DNA from: Polynucleobacter sp.
Lineage (GTDB): Bacteria; Pseudomonadota; Gammaproteobacteria; Burkholderiales; Burkholderiaceae_D
DNA: 64,000 bases
Reading direction: 5' to 3'
Assembly (NCBI GenBank): GCA_021737945.1
Contig: JAIPCX010000001.1
Coordinates: 326,813 to 390,812 of the forward strand
The notes beneath the pieces are model-generated. The model searched no databases. It was not told where the DNA came from and was given only the letters and a program-made list of their open reading frames with translations. Below, one piece after another: positions 39,646 through 50,467 of the stretch. The first letter of the stretch is position 1; each line of letters starts with the position of its first letter. Position numbers and translations under genes: made by a program.

Positions 39646-42600
39646 ATGGCAAAGTTCTTTATCGATCGCCCGGTCTTTGCCTGGGTCATCGCGTTATTCA
39701 TCCTACTTGCAGGCCTATTAGCAATTCCTAATCTGCCGGTATCGCAGTATCCGCAGATTGCGCCGCCCACCATCATCGTCAACTCTGTGTATCCCGGTGC
39801 CTCAGCGCAAACGGTGGATGAAAGTGTCACCAGCCTGATCGAGCAAGAGATGAATGGCGCGGAAAACATGCTCTACATAGAATCACAGAGCCAAGCCGAT
39901 GGTCAGTCATCGGTGAATGTGACGTTCCGCAATGGTACCAATCCTGAGTTAGCCGCTGTTGATGTTCAAAACCGTCTGAAGCGAATTGAAGCGCGACTGC
40001 CGCAAGCAGTAGTTCAACAAGGTGTTACCGTTACTCGCGCACGCAGTAACTTGCTGCTGTTCGTCACGTTGATCTCCACCGAAGGTAAGCAATCCTCCGT
40101 TGCACTAGGCGATTATCTGGCGCGTAATGTGATCAACGAAATCAAGCGTATTCCTGGTGTGGGTGTAGCGCAGTTATTTGGCACAGAACGCGCGATGCGT
40201 ATTTGGGCCGACCCCGACAAACTACTCGGATACAAACTCACACCGGCCGATGTAGTGAATGCCATACGCGCACAGAACGCGCAATTTTCAGCGGGTATTT
40301 TGGGTGATCTTCCCGCACCTAGTTCGCAGCGTATCGCCACCTCGATTGTCGTCACCGGCCAGCTATCGACTACCGAAGAATTCGGCAACATCGTACTGCG
40401 CGCTACACCCGGTGGTGCCACGGTTCGGATTCGCGATATCGGCCGCGTTGAAGTGGCTGGTCAATCGTATGGATTCTCGGCGCGCTTAAACGGTAAAGAT
40501 ATTGCTGCGGTCGGTGTACAGCTCACCCCTACCGCGAATGCGCTTGAAACTGCCAAGTTAGTGCGCGCAAAAATGGTCGAGCTGAAAAAATATTTTCCGC
40601 CCGGTGTTGATTACGTTATTCCCTACGACACCTCATTGTTTGTTCAGATTTCTATTCAAGAAGTTATCAAGACTCTGCTTGAAGCCGTGCTGCTCGTATT
40701 TTTAGTCATGCTGCTGTTCCTGCAAAGTCTGCGTTACACATTGATTCCAGCGATTGTGGTTCCAGTCTCGCTGATGGGTACCTTTGCCACCATGTCATTC
40801 TTCGGCTATTCAATCAATGTGCTGACTATGTTCGGTATGGTGCTAGCGATTGGTATTCTGGTTGATGATGCAATTGTGGTGGTGGAAAATGTAGAACGCA
40901 TCATGAGCGAAGAAGGCTTGTCGCCGCGCGATGCCACCATCAAAGCGATGACTCAAATTACCGGCGCGATTGTCGGCATTACCGCGGTGCTGATCGCGGT
41001 ATTTGTACCGATGGCTTTCTTCACAGGTTCAGTCGGCGCGATTTATCGGCAGTTTTCTATGTCGATGGTGTCAGCCATGGTGTTCTCGGCCATCATGGCG
41101 CTGACACTCACCCCTGCTTTATGCGCTACGGTACTCAAACCGATCGATCCTGATCATCACGAACGCAAAGGATTTTTTGGCGCATTCAACCGTCTATTTC
41201 GCCGCACCACGAATAGTTACCAAAGTGGCGTAGCAAAAATGCTCAAAAAGACCCTGCGCTATATGGTCTTGTACGGCGCGATTATCGCTGCGGTAGTGTG
41301 GATGGCCGTTCGCATGCCAACCTCTTTTTTACCGGCAGAAGATCAAGGCTATTTGCTAGCAAACGTGCAATTGCCGCCGGGTGCGAGTACTGGTCGTACC
41401 CTGAGTGTGATGGAACAAGCCGAACAATATTTCAGCAAACAACCGGGCGTACAAGCGGTCGTGTCAGTACTTGGCTTCAGCTTCTCGGGCAATGGTCAGA
41501 ATGGTGGTTTGTTGTTTGTACCTCTCAACGACTGGAAAGAACGCGCTACTCCTGAGCTGAGTTCACAAAGTATTGCCACCAAAGCGTTGTCCCTGATGGG
41601 TTCCATACGCGATGCGATTGTGTTCACGGTTAACCCACCCGCGATTCGCGAATTAGGGAACGCAACAGGCTTCTCCCTGCGACTGCAAGATCGTGCTGGA
41701 CTAGGTCATGATGCGTTGCTTGCTGCGCGTAATCAATTACTAGGTATGCTTTCAAAAAGCACTGTTATCAAAGGTGCTCGTCCTGAAGGCATGGAAGATT
41801 CACCTCAACTTAAGCTTGAGATTGATCGAGATAAAGCAAATGCGCTCGGCGTTGATCTTGCCTCCATCAACGCGACTCTGTCGGGCACCTTTGGATCGAT
41901 TTACGTGAATGACTTCCCCAATGTAGGAAGACAGCAGCGTGTGATTTTGCAGGCCACACCAGAAAAACGTCTGCGCCCAGAAGATCTCGACAAGCTGCAT
42001 GTAAAAAATGCTCAGGGAGCGATGGTTCCCCTCTCCGCTTTTGTGCGCAGCCAGTGGATTAACGGCGCCGTGCAGCTAGTTCGTTTTAATGGCTATCCCG
42101 CAATGAAAATTCAAGGCGATGCCGCTCCCGGTGCGTCGTCCGGTGATGCGCTAGCTGAAGTCGAACGCATGGTAGCGCAACTGCCTTCAGGCATAGGCTT
42201 TGAATGGGCGGGTCAATCATTTGAAGAAAAAGCTGCTGGTTCCACCGCTACTGCGCTGTTTGTGCTTTCACTGCTAGCCGTGTTTTTGGTTCTGGCTGCC
42301 CTGTATGAAAGTACGTCGATACCGGTGGCGGTACTGCTTGTGGTTCCACTCGGTGTATTGGGGGCAGTGTCCTTCACTATTTTCCGCGAGATGCCGAACG
42401 ATGTTTACTTTAAGGTGGGCCTGATTGCCATCATCGGTTTGTCCGCTAAAAATGCGATCTTAATTATCGAATTCGCCAAAGATCTACAAGCGGGTGGCAT
42501 GGACCTGATTGAAGCAACGCTCACCGCCGTCAAACTTCGTTTTCGTCCCATCATCATGACCTCACTGGCATTCATACTGGGTGTATTGCCCTTGGTGGTC

Positions 42601-42792
42601 GCCACTGGCGCTGGCTCCGCCAGTCAACGTGCGATTGGCACTGGCGTTATGGGTGGCATGATCACGGCGACAGTATTGGCCGTATTTTTTGTACCTGTAT
42701 TTTTTGTGGTGATTCGACGCATATTTAAAGGTAGCGAACGTCAACGCAAACTCTACGCAGCTAACTTGCATCAAAACGAGGCAAAACAATGA
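39646..42792 (+). CDS. acrB: AcrB-type RND multidrug efflux pump
   Basis: 1048 residues, matching AcrB/MexB length. N-terminus MAKFFIDRPVFAWVIALFI, then LPVSQYPQIAPPTI and SAQTVDESVTSLIEQEMNG, all AcrB hallmarks. The proton-relay Asp pair lies in GILVDDAIVVVENVERIM, with a partner Lys region IGLSAKNAILIIEFAKDLQ. Trimeric inner-membrane proton antiporter exporting varied hydrophobic drugs. Its stop overlaps the next start by 4 nt. Confidence 0.96.
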   Translation: MAKFFIDRPVFAWVIALFILLAGLLAIPNLPVSQYPQIAPPTIIVNSVYPGASAQTVDESVTSLIEQEMNGAENMLYIESQSQADGQSSVNVTFRNGTNPELAAVDVQNRLKRIEARLPQAVVQQGVTVTRARSNLLLFVTLISTEGKQSSVALGDYLARNVINEIKRIPGVGVAQLFGTERAMRIWADPDKLLGYKLTPADVVNAIRAQNAQFSAGILGDLPAPSSQRIATSIVVTGQLSTTEEFGNIVLRATPGGATVRIRDIGRVEVAGQSYGFSARLNGKDIAAVGVQLTPTANALETAKLVRAKMVELKKYFPPGVDYVIPYDTSLFVQISIQEVIKTLLEAVLLVFLVMLLFLQSLRYTLIPAIVVPVSLMGTFATMSFFGYSINVLTMFGMVLAIGILVDDAIVVVENVERIMSEEGLSPRDATIKAMTQITGAIVGITAVLIAVFVPMAFFTGSVGAIYRQFSMSMVSAMVFSAIMALTLTPALCATVLKPIDPDHHERKGFFGAFNRLFRRTTNSYQSGVAKMLKKTLRYMVLYGAIIAAVVWMAVRMPTSFLPAEDQGYLLANVQLPPGASTGRTLSVMEQAEQYFSKQPGVQAVVSVLGFSFSGNGQNGGLLFVPLNDWKERATPELSSQSIATKALSLMGSIRDAIVFTVNPPAIRELGNATGFSLRLQDRAGLGHDALLAARNQLLGMLSKSTVIKGARPEGMEDSPQLKLEIDRDKANALGVDLASINATLSGTFGSIYVNDFPNVGRQQRVILQATPEKRLRPEDLDKLHVKNAQGAMVPLSAFVRSQWINGAVQLVRFNGYPAMKIQGDAAPGASSGDALAEVERMVAQLPSGIGFEWAGQSFEEKAAGSTATALFVLSLLAVFLVLAALYESTSIPVAVLLVVPLGVLGAVSFTIFREMPNDVYFKVGLIAIIGLSAKNAILIIEFAKDLQAGGMDLIEATLTAVKLRFRPIIMTSLAFILGVLPLVVATGAGSASQRAIGTGVMGGMITATVLAVFFVPVFFVVIRRIFKGSERQRKLYAANLHQNEAKQ

Positions 42793-44189
42793 TAAAAAAA
42801 CTCACTCTTCCATTGGTCGTCGTCGCCGGAGTATTTTCACTCGCTGGCTGCCAGATCATGCCTACGTTTACTAAACCTACGGCACCGGTTCCAGAGGGCT
42901 ACCCAACCAGTGATAGCAGTTCAGCTAAACCGATTGCAGATACAGGTTGGAATGACTTCTTCCAAAATCCTGATCTGCGTGAAGCGATTAGCGCTGCCTT
43001 AAAAAATAATCGCGATCTGAAGACCGCTGTGCTGCAGATAGAAGAAGCACGCGCACTGTATGGCATTCAGCGCGCAGACCAACTTCCCACTATTAATGCT
43101 ACCAGCGGTCTCAACACAAACCGACAGCTACTGGCTGGCACCATGCGTGAAACCACGGCCTATCAAGCGGGCGTAGGATTATCGGCATTTGAACTAGATT
43201 TTTTTGGGCGCGTAAAAAATCTCTCCGCAGCCGCCTTATCGCAATATCTCGCAACAGAAGAAGCGCGACGTGCGATACAAATTTCATTAGTCGGCGAAGT
43301 TGCTAAGGCGTGGTTAGTGGAGCGCGCGCTAGCTGAGCAAATTACTTTGGCTCAGAGCACACTCAAAGGTCGTGAATCGTCGCGTGATTTGGTAAGAAAA
43401 CGTTTAGATGCAGGTATCACCAATGCGATGGAGTTTCAGCAAAGTGAAACGCTGGTCTACTCGGCTAAGGTCGTGTTACTAGGTTTGCGCCGCCAACATG
43501 CATTAGCCGTCAATGCACTGACTCTGCTCACCGGCTCGAATGTAAAGCTTCCAACCCAAACCGCAACTCTGTCAACCCAAGCTATCACGGCTGATATTGG
43601 CGCTGGACTTCCCTCCGAGTTATTAGAGCGTCGCCCCGACATACGCGCTGCTGAACAACGACTGCGCGCAACTCAAGCGAATATCGCTGCAGCGCGTGCC
43701 GCTTTCTTCCCACGCATTTCGCTCACGACTGGATTGGGCTTAGCCAGCAACGATTTGGGTGGATTATTTGAAGGTGGATCACGCACCTGGAGTTTTTTCC
43801 CGCAGATCACCTTGCCTATTTTTGATAACGGCCGTAACAAAGCCAGCCTGAATCTGGCAGAAATACGCAGTGAAATAGCGATCACGAACTATGAAAAAAC
43901 GATTCAAGTTGCGTTCCGTGAAGTCGCCGATGCTTTGTCAGCGCGCGCCACATTGGCAGAAGAAATTGAAGCGCAAAGCGCATTCAGAAATGCGCAGGCG
44001 GAGCGACTGACTCTGGCACGTGCACGCTACGAAAATGGCATTTCAAGTTATCTAGATCTGTTAGATGCCGAGCGCGAATTATTCACTGCGGAACAAGCGC
44101 TGGTTCAATCACAACTACTACGCTTAACCAATGCTGTTGATTTATATCGTTCGCTCGGCGGTGGTTTTAGCGAACCAGAAAAACAATAA
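42789..44189 (+). CDS. OprM/NodT-type outer-membrane efflux lipoprotein
   Basis: 466 residues. Signal peptide with lipobox LAGC, then QIMPTFTKPTAPVPEGYP, the usual OprM/NodT start. Channel family segments: ELDFFGRVKNLSAAAL, LLERRPDIRAAEQRLRATQANIAAARAAFFPRISLT (cited for its RRPDIRAAE core) and the C-terminal RYENGISSYLDLLDAERELF. With acrA and acrB it completes a tripartite pump. Ends at a strong terminator. Confidence 0.95.
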   Translation: MIKKLTLPLVVVAGVFSLAGCQIMPTFTKPTAPVPEGYPTSDSSSAKPIADTGWNDFFQNPDLREAISAALKNNRDLKTAVLQIEEARALYGIQRADQLPTINATSGLNTNRQLLAGTMRETTAYQAGVGLSAFELDFFGRVKNLSAAALSQYLATEEARRAIQISLVGEVAKAWLVERALAEQITLAQSTLKGRESSRDLVRKRLDAGITNAMEFQQSETLVYSAKVVLLGLRRQHALAVNALTLLTGSNVKLPTQTATLSTQAITADIGAGLPSELLERRPDIRAAEQRLRATQANIAAARAAFFPRISLTTGLGLASNDLGGLFEGGSRTWSFFPQITLPIFDNGRNKASLNLAEIRSEIAITNYEKTIQVAFREVADALSARATLAEEIEAQSAFRNAQAERLTLARARYENGISSYLDLLDAERELFTAEQALVQSQLLRLTNAVDLYRSLGGGFSEPEKQ

Positions 44190-44208
44190 GCGATCGTTAG
44201 TGAAGAAT

Positions 44209-44240
44209 TAAAAATGCCAGTCAACCGACTGGCATTTTTA
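44209..44240. terminator. Bidirectional terminator between the efflux operon and waaA
   Basis: A 14-bp stem including ATGCCAGTC / GACTGGCAT with loop AACC, flanked by five A on the left and five T on the right. It can stop the plus-strand acrAB-channel operon and the minus-strand LPS operon, whose last stop is at 44248. Confidence 0.92.
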
Positions 44241-44247
44241 TTGGTCG

Positions 44248-45522
44248 TCACTTTAATTGAGGCGATAACAACTTGAGGGTTTTTGCGGTAGCGCCTTGAT
44301 GTTGGACACAAAACTGAATCGCTACGTCGGACATGGCTCGATAGTCTTGCGACTGAGCGTCTAATTCACTCATACGTGAAAAAACGTGCTCTGCATCGGG
44401 TATTCGGATAGCGGCACCCACTGTAATGGCATCCGCAGTCACCTGTTTGAAATTGAACGTATGCGGACCGACTAATACCGGTTTTCCGCAGGATAGTGCT
44501 TCAATCAGATTTTGTCCGCCTAGGGGTAATAAACTGCCCCCAATAAACGCCACATCGCAGGCGGCATAATAAGCAAACATCTCACCCATGGAATCGCCGA
44601 GCAGTATCTGAGTACTTGCAGGCAGATTCTCTGTCGTCCATTGTGAACGTCGTTGCCAGCGCAATCCACGCGCTTCAAGCATACGCTCTACTTCATCAAA
44701 ACGCTGCGGATGACGCGGCACCATGATCACCAACACACGAGGATCGAGGGTCGCCGCCATATAGGCATCAAGTAACAGCGCCTCCTCACCTTCGCGCGTG
44801 CTAGCGCACAAAAGTACGAGACGATCACCGATTTTCTGCCGCCACTGATTACCCATCGTTAGCATTGCTTCCGGTGGAGTGATGTCGAATTTGAGACTGC
44901 CTGCAACGATGATCGTTTGCGCTCCTAGTGTGTGCAAACGTTCCGCATCGCCCTGAGTTTGTGCAATCACTACATTAATCTTACGCAGCGCATCACTGAT
45001 CAAGCCACCAAACCACTGCACCCGTTTGAGTGAGCGCGCGGATAAACGCGCATTAATCAATGCGATGGGGATACCCGCTTTGCTGCATGAATCTATTAAT
45101 GAAGGCCACACTTCTGTTTCCATCAATACGCAAATACTGGGATTAATTTTGGCAATGAAGCGCTGCGTCAAACTCAACGCGTCATACGGAATGTAGGACT
45201 GAGAGACACGTGGCTCGTTATGAAATAAAGCAGCCCCTGTCGCACGACCGGTGGGAGTCATGTGCGTGAGTAGTACATGATGCTGCGGGTATTTTTTCAG
45301 TAAAGCATGAATCAGTGGCTCTGCAGCACGCGTCTCACCAACAGAAACTGCATGCACCCAAATCAGCAGGGGTGAAAAATCAGCATTAGCTAGACTCAGA
45401 CGCTCAGAAATATGTTGCCGGTAACCGGCTTCTTTACGCCCACGCCACCATAGCCTGATTAACACTAAAGGTAGCGCCAACCACCAGCAGACAGAATAAA
45501 TTCGTAGCGACAAAGAGATCAT
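44248..45522 (-). CDS. waaA: 3-deoxy-D-manno-octulosonic acid (Kdo) transferase
   Basis: Adds Kdo to lipid IVA at the cytoplasmic face of the inner membrane. 424 residues, GT-B fold. N-terminal membrane anchor, then WVHAVSVGETRAAEPLI (catalytic Glu region), GRATGAALF, MVPRHPQRFDEVERML and the C-terminal GGSLLPLGGQNLIEALSCGKPVLVGP (cited for GGQN and the CGKPVLVGP loop). Its start overlaps the phosphomutase stop by one base. Last gene of the operon. Confidence 0.96.
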   Translation of the reverse strand: MISLSLRIYSVCWWLALPLVLIRLWWRGRKEAGYRQHISERLSLANADFSPLLIWVHAVSVGETRAAEPLIHALLKKYPQHHVLLTHMTPTGRATGAALFHNEPRVSQSYIPYDALSLTQRFIAKINPSICVLMETEVWPSLIDSCSKAGIPIALINARLSARSLKRVQWFGGLISDALRKINVVIAQTQGDAERLHTLGAQTIIVAGSLKFDITPPEAMLTMGNQWRQKIGDRLVLLCASTREGEEALLLDAYMAATLDPRVLVIMVPRHPQRFDEVERMLEARGLRWQRRSQWTTENLPASTQILLGDSMGEMFAYYAACDVAFIGGSLLPLGGQNLIEALSCGKPVLVGPHTFNFKQVTADAITVGAAIRIPDAEHVFSRMSELDAQSQDYRAMSDVAIQFCVQHQGATAKTLKLLSPQLK

Positions 45523-46925
45523 TAAGCCTGAAATGGCAGCACAGCACCAGGCTTGACTGTATGGATTGCCTGAGCCAATGACTGCTGTATTCGTTTCAGA
45601 GCTGTTTCACTTTCAGCTTCAAAACGCAGCACGAGTACCGGCGTCGTATTTGATGCACGCACCAAACCAAAACCGTCACTGTATTCAACACGTACGCCAT
45701 CGATGGTTAGCACTTGTTCTGATCCAGGCCAGCTGATTTCTTTTTGCAAGCGAGTCACCAATTGATGATTTTCACCTTCAGCGCACTGTATCTGTAATTC
45801 AGGCGTTGAAATCGATTGCGGCAGCGCATTCAGTGTTGCGTTCGGATCTGCCAGCTTGCTTAAAATTTCCAGCAAACGTGCGCCGGCATATAAACCATCA
45901 TCAAACCCATACCAGCGATCTTTAAAGAATACGTGGCCGCTCATCTCACCACCCAAAGGCGCTTGTGTTTCTTTCATACGCGCTTTGACTAGGGAATGAC
46001 CCGTCTTACCCATCAATGGCTGACCACCCGCTGCTTTGACTACAGCTGCCACATGCTTACTGCATTTGACGTCATACAAAATAGGCGCGCCGGGATTACG
46101 CGACAACACTTCTTGAGCAAACAACATGAGCTGACGATCGGGGAAAATAATTTGACCATCTTTAGTCACAACTCCCAAACGATCACCATCACCATCAAAT
46201 GCCAAACCGAGCTCAGCATCGGTCGTGGCAAGTGTGTGAATCAAATCTTGTAGATTTTCAGGATGGGCAGGATCGGGGTGATGATTAGGGAAATTACCAT
46301 CGACCTCACAAAATAATTCGATAACTTCACAACCCATGCCACGATACAAATCACCCGCGACAGCACCCGCAACGCCATTGCCGCAGTCCACAGCGATTTT
46401 CATAGGACGCGAAATTTTTACATCGCTAATAATTCGCTCGAGATACGCAGCACGAATATCGTGCTCACGGTAGCTACCTGCACCTTGAGAAAAACGATGC
46501 GCAAGTATGCGCTGATACAACTGCTGTATGGTCTCGCCATAAATAGCATCGCCAGCAAGTACCATTTTAAAGCCATTGTAGTCGGGGGGATTATGACTAC
46601 CGGTGACCATGATTCCACTTGCCGCACCCAGAGCGTAGGTCGCAAAGTACAGCATGGGTGTAGCGACCATACCCACATCAATCACATTCACGCCAGTAGA
46701 CTGCAAACCTTCAGCTAGTGCAGCTGATAATGATGGGCCAGACAAACGACCATCGCGACCGATAACCACAGTCTTCTCATTTTTTTCTAAGGCTGCACTA
46801 CCAAAGGACTGACCAATCTGACGTGCAATGTTGGTATCCAGCGTTTTATCCAATACACCTCGTATGTCATACGCCTTGAAAATACCGGGAGTCAACGATG
46901 CGTTGCTTGGGTTGCTATTTACCAT
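45522..46925 (-). CDS. manB: Phosphomannomutase/phosphoglucomutase (AlgC/ManB family)
   Basis: Interconverts hexose 6- and 1-phosphates to feed nucleotide-sugar synthesis. 467 residues from ATG 46925 (MVNSNPSNAS), which follows the rfbD stop by 4 nt; the longer frame would lie inside rfbD. Motifs: IFKAYDIRGVL, catalytic phosphoserine loop VTGSHNPPDYNGFK, metal loop FDGDGDRLG and sugar loop GGEMSGHVFFKD. Glucose-1-phosphate for RfbA is a likely product here. Symbol is by family; algC would fit too. Confidence 0.9.
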   Translation of the reverse strand: MVNSNPSNASLTPGIFKAYDIRGVLDKTLDTNIARQIGQSFGSAALEKNEKTVVIGRDGRLSGPSLSAALAEGLQSTGVNVIDVGMVATPMLYFATYALGAASGIMVTGSHNPPDYNGFKMVLAGDAIYGETIQQLYQRILAHRFSQGAGSYREHDIRAAYLERIISDVKISRPMKIAVDCGNGVAGAVAGDLYRGMGCEVIELFCEVDGNFPNHHPDPAHPENLQDLIHTLATTDAELGLAFDGDGDRLGVVTKDGQIIFPDRQLMLFAQEVLSRNPGAPILYDVKCSKHVAAVVKAAGGQPLMGKTGHSLVKARMKETQAPLGGEMSGHVFFKDRWYGFDDGLYAGARLLEILSKLADPNATLNALPQSISTPELQIQCAEGENHQLVTRLQKEISWPGSEQVLTIDGVRVEYSDGFGLVRASNTTPVLVLRFEAESETALKRIQQSLAQAIHTVKPGAVLPFQA

Positions 46926-46929
46926 GATG

Positions 46930-47826
46930 TCAGTTCGCTTTAAGTAATTGGGGCACCTCAACCGGAATGCGCTGCAGGCAATTGCCGAGTGCAGCATCCC
47001 ACGTGGGTAAGGTCGCAAATATTTGCTCGAATTTATCCATATTCATGACAGAATTTTTCGGCCTCACCGCTGGCGTAGGATAATCCGCGGTGGTTATAGG
47101 ATGAAGCTTGGGTTTTTGTTGTATCAATGAGTGGGCGAAAATTTTTTCCGCAAAACCAAACCAGCTTGTTTGTCCACGCGAACACAGATGATAAATACCA
47201 CTCACATGCTCAGCTGCGGCTAAATCTGGAAATTTTTTGATGATGCTCGCGGTAGCTTCAGCAATCGTAACGCTCCACGTAGGCGCACCTATCTGATCAT
47301 TGACAATAGAAAGCTCTGGCCTAGTCTGTGCGAGACGCAACATGGTGAGCAAAAAATTCTTGCCGTGTAATCCATACACCCAACTGGTGCGCAAAATCAC
47401 ATGAGGCAAACCAACAGCAGCAATCGCTTGCTCGCCAGCCAATTTGCTTCGGCCATAGGCAGACAAAGGTCCGGTCGCATCCGTTTCTAACCATGCGCCT
47501 GATTTGCCGCCGTCATACACATAATCGGTAGAGTAATGAATGAGGCTAGCACCAAGTCGCTTGGCTTCTTCCGCCATCACACCCGGTGCTTCGGCATTAA
47601 TACGATAGGCCAATGCTTCATCGGTCTCTGCCAAATCAACAGCGGTATACGCGGCCGCATTCACAATAAGATTCGGGCGAATGGTACGAATGACCTCACG
47701 CATCGCATCCAGATTAGATAAATCTAACTGTGAACGATCCAAGGTGACGATCTCACCCAAACCAACCAAGGCGTGCTGCAATGCGCCGCCTACTTGACCA
47801 TTGCGGCCGGTGACGAGAATTTTCAT
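46930..47826 (-). CDS. rfbD: dTDP-4-dehydrorhamnose reductase
   Basis: Last step of dTDP-L-rhamnose synthesis. 298 residues, reductive SDR. N-terminal KILVTGRNGQVGGAL, catalytic YGRSKLAGE with upstream HYSTDYVYDG, and LRTSWVYG. Overlaps rfbC by 4 nt. Fourth gene of the rfbB-A-C-D set. Confidence 0.96.
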   Translation of the reverse strand: MKILVTGRNGQVGGALQHALVGLGEIVTLDRSQLDLSNLDAMREVIRTIRPNLIVNAAAYTAVDLAETDEALAYRINAEAPGVMAEEAKRLGASLIHYSTDYVYDGGKSGAWLETDATGPLSAYGRSKLAGEQAIAAVGLPHVILRTSWVYGLHGKNFLLTMLRLAQTRPELSIVNDQIGAPTWSVTIAEATASIIKKFPDLAAAEHVSGIYHLCSRGQTSWFGFAEKIFAHSLIQQKPKLHPITTADYPTPAVRPKNSVMNMDKFEQIFATLPTWDAALGNCLQRIPVEVPQLLKAN

Positions 47827-48368
47827 GCAAATACTTCAGCAGAGGCGAGAGGTATTCCCGCTTTATCTTTAACGGACAGCAGAGGCTCTTGCTGCAAAGG
47901 CCACTCAATTCCAAGCGAAGGATCATTCCAGAGCAAAGAACGCTCGTATTGGGGAGCGTAATAATCGGTGGTCTTGTATAAAAATTCTGCGCTATCACTA
48001 GTCACTAAAAAACCATGAGCAAATCCAGGCGGCACCCAGAACTGCCTATGGTTTTCGGCTGACAAAATGACGGAAACGGATTTTCCAAATGTTGGCGAAC
48101 TTCGACGCAGATCAACGCACACATCAAACACTTCACCCGAAGTGACACGCACTAACTTGCCTTGGGTTTGTTGAATTTGATAATGCAAGCCACGCAGCAC
48201 TCCTCGCGCTGAACGCGAGTGATTGTCTTGAACAAAGACTGGCGCTGAGCCGGTCAATTCTTCAAATCGTTGCTGGTTATAGCTTTCGTAAAAAAATCCG
48301 CGATCATCACCAAATACTTTTGGCTCAATGATCACTACACCCGGTATCGCTGTCTGAATGACGTTCAT
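47823..48368 (-). CDS. rfbC: dTDP-4-dehydrorhamnose 3,5-epimerase
   Basis: Cupin-fold epimerase of dTDP-rhamnose synthesis. 181 residues. Motifs: DDRGFFYESYN, FVQDNHSRSARGVLRGLHYQ (catalytic His in LHYQ), VFDVCVDLRRSSPTFG, PPGFAHGFLV and the C-terminal WNDPSLGIEWP. Four nt separate it from rfbA. Confidence 0.97.
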   Translation of the reverse strand: MNVIQTAIPGVVIIEPKVFGDDRGFFYESYNQQRFEELTGSAPVFVQDNHSRSARGVLRGLHYQIQQTQGKLVRVTSGEVFDVCVDLRRSSPTFGKSVSVILSAENHRQFWVPPGFAHGFLVTSDSAEFLYKTTDYYAPQYERSLLWNDPSLGIEWPLQQEPLLSVKDKAGIPLASAEVFA

Positions 48369-48372
48369 GAAA

Positions 48373-49272
48373 TCAATACACCTTTTCTTTCAACATGCGC
48401 AGCAAATACTGGCCGTAGGTATTTTTTTTCAGTGGCTCAGCTAATTTTTCCACTTGAGCGGCATTGATATAGCCCTTGCGATACGCCACTTCTTCAGGAC
48501 ACGCTACTTTCAAACCCTGACGTTTTTCTAACGTAGCGATAAATTGCGCTGCTTCCAGCAATGATTCATGGGTACCTGTATCCAGCCATGCCATTCCACG
48601 CCCCATCAACTCGACTTGCAGTTGCTGTTGCTCGAGATAGACTCGGTTGACATCGGTAATTTCCAACTCACCGCGCGGTGACGGTTTGATATTGGCAGCA
48701 ATATCACACACCTGTTGATCGTAAAAATACAGACCGGTGACGGCGTAATTCGATTGTGGATTTTTTGGCTTTTCTTCAATGCTAATCGCGCGACGTTGAT
48801 CATCAAAACCAACGACACCATAACGCTCGGGATCATCGACGTGATACGCAAACACGGTTGCACCCTCTTGCCGTGCATTTGCAGCACGTAAGCGCGCATC
48901 TAAATCATGACCGTAAAAAAGATTATCGCCAAGGATGAGTGCAGAAGGATGATTACCAACGAACTCTTTTCCAATGATGAAGGCTTGCGCCAATCCATCG
49001 GGCGAAGGCTGCACTGCGTATTGAATAGTGATGCCCCACTGACTACCATCACCGAGTAATTCGGTGAAGCGAGGTGTGTCGTGCGGTGTAGAAATAAGCA
49101 GTATGTCGCGTATACCCGCTAACATCAGCGTGGTAAGTGGGTAATAAATCATGGGCTTGTCATACACCGGCATGAGCTGCTTGGATACTGCCATCGTGAC
49201 AGGATACAAACGGGTACCTGAGCCGCCCGCTAAGATGATGCCGCGACGATTATTTTTTTGTTCTGAGCTCAC
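48373..49272 (-). CDS. rfbA: Glucose-1-phosphate thymidylyltransferase
   Basis: Makes dTDP-glucose from Glc-1-P and dTTP. 299 residues. Nucleotide loop [21 protein letters not shown] with catalytic Arg/Lys; [27 protein letters not shown] with metal Asp; [18 protein letters not shown]. Start overlaps the rfbB stop by 4 nt. Confidence 0.97.
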   Translation of the reverse strand: MSSEQKNNRRGIILAGGSGTRLYPVTMAVSKQLMPVYDKPMIYYPLTTLMLAGIRDILLISTPHDTPRFTELLGDGSQWGITIQYAVQPSPDGLAQAFIIGKEFVGNHPSALILGDNLFYGHDLDARLRAANARQEGATVFAYHVDDPERYGVVGFDDQRRAISIEEKPKNPQSNYAVTGLYFYDQQVCDIAANIKPSPRGELEITDVNRVYLEQQQLQVELMGRGMAWLDTGTHESLLEAAQFIATLEKRQGLKVACPEEVAYRKGYINAAQVEKLAEPLKKNTYGQYLLRMLKEKVY

Positions 49273-50339
49273 GCTGCACCTCCGGCACGTTGGCTGTAAT
49301 TACGATCTATCCATTTCAGATAATCACCTGACTGTACTTTGCGTACCCATTCTTGATTCGCTAAATACCATTGCACTGTTTTACGCATGCCGGTCTCAAA
49401 CGTTTCGGTGGGACGCCAGCCGAGTTCACGCTCCGTCTTGCGCGCATCAATGGCATAACGACGATCGTGACCTGGACGATCTTTAACGTAGGTAATTTGC
49501 TCACGATAGGATTGCTTTGCCGGTGACAGTTCATCCAGCAAATCACACAAGGTATGCACCACATCGATATTGGCTTTTTCATTCCAACCACCGATGTTGT
49601 AGGTCTCACCCGGCTGACCATCGGTCAGTATGCGGCGAATCGCACTGCAATGATCACCAACATATAACCAATCACGTACCTGCTGACCATCACCATAAAT
49701 CGGCAGCGGCTTACCAGCCAAGGCATTAGCAATAATCAGTGGCACTAATTTTTCAGGGAACTGTAGCGGGCCATAATTATTTGAGCAGTTACTGGTCAGC
49801 ACCGCCATGCCATAGGTGTGATGCCAGGCACGCACTAAGTGATCAGAAGCGGCCTTCGATGCAGAGTACGGGCTATTCGGTGCGTAAGGTGTCGTTTCAG
49901 AAAAAGGGGGATCACCGGGATTGAGTGTTCCAAATACTTCGTCAGTCGACACATGCAGAAAACGAAAAGCCGCCCGGTCTGCATCGGATAAACCGGCGCA
50001 ATGAGCGCGTGCTGCTTCTAGTAAACTAAAGGTGCCATCCACATTCGTTTTGATGAAGTCACCGGGGCCGTGAATTGATCTGTCCACGTGACTCTCGGCC
50101 GCGAAGTGCACAATAGCGCGCGGCTTGTGTTGAGCCATCAGTTGATTCAGCAACTCACGATCGCAGATATCACCCTTCACAAAATGGTGACGTGGATCGC
50201 CATCTAATGAAGAAAAATTGTCTGGATTGCCAGCGTAGGTTAGTTTGTCTAGATTGATGACGGGCTCATCATTCGATGCTAGCCAGTCAATCACAAAATT
50301 GGAGCCGATGAAGCCAGCGCCGCCGGTGACGAGAATCAT
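49269..50339 (-). CDS. rfbB: dTDP-glucose 4,6-dehydratase
   Basis: First gene of the minus-strand LPS operon. 356 residues, extended SDR using NAD. Motifs: [36 protein letters not shown], catalytic [12 protein letters not shown] and [14 protein letters not shown]. Promoter presumed in the 128-bp gap to apaH; I could not pick hexamers with confidence. Confidence 0.97.
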   Translation of the reverse strand: MILVTGGAGFIGSNFVIDWLASNDEPVINLDKLTYAGNPDNFSSLDGDPRHHFVKGDICDRELLNQLMAQHKPRAIVHFAAESHVDRSIHGPGDFIKTNVDGTFSLLEAARAHCAGLSDADRAAFRFLHVSTDEVFGTLNPGDPPFSETTPYAPNSPYSASKAASDHLVRAWHHTYGMAVLTSNCSNNYGPLQFPEKLVPLIIANALAGKPLPIYGDGQQVRDWLYVGDHCSAIRRILTDGQPGETYNIGGWNEKANIDVVHTLCDLLDELSPAKQSYREQITYVKDRPGHDRRYAIDARKTERELGWRPTETFETGMRKTVQWYLANQEWVRKVQSGDYLKWIDRNYSQRAGGAA

Positions 50340-50467
50340 GCTCTTACCTTATCGTTTCAATAACTACTTTGTTGAATTAACCCTGCATTTTAACGGAGCC
50401 ACTCAGCTCAGTTGGAAATAGAATGCGTAACAAGATTCCGGAAAACCCTTAAATTGCTTAATTATTA

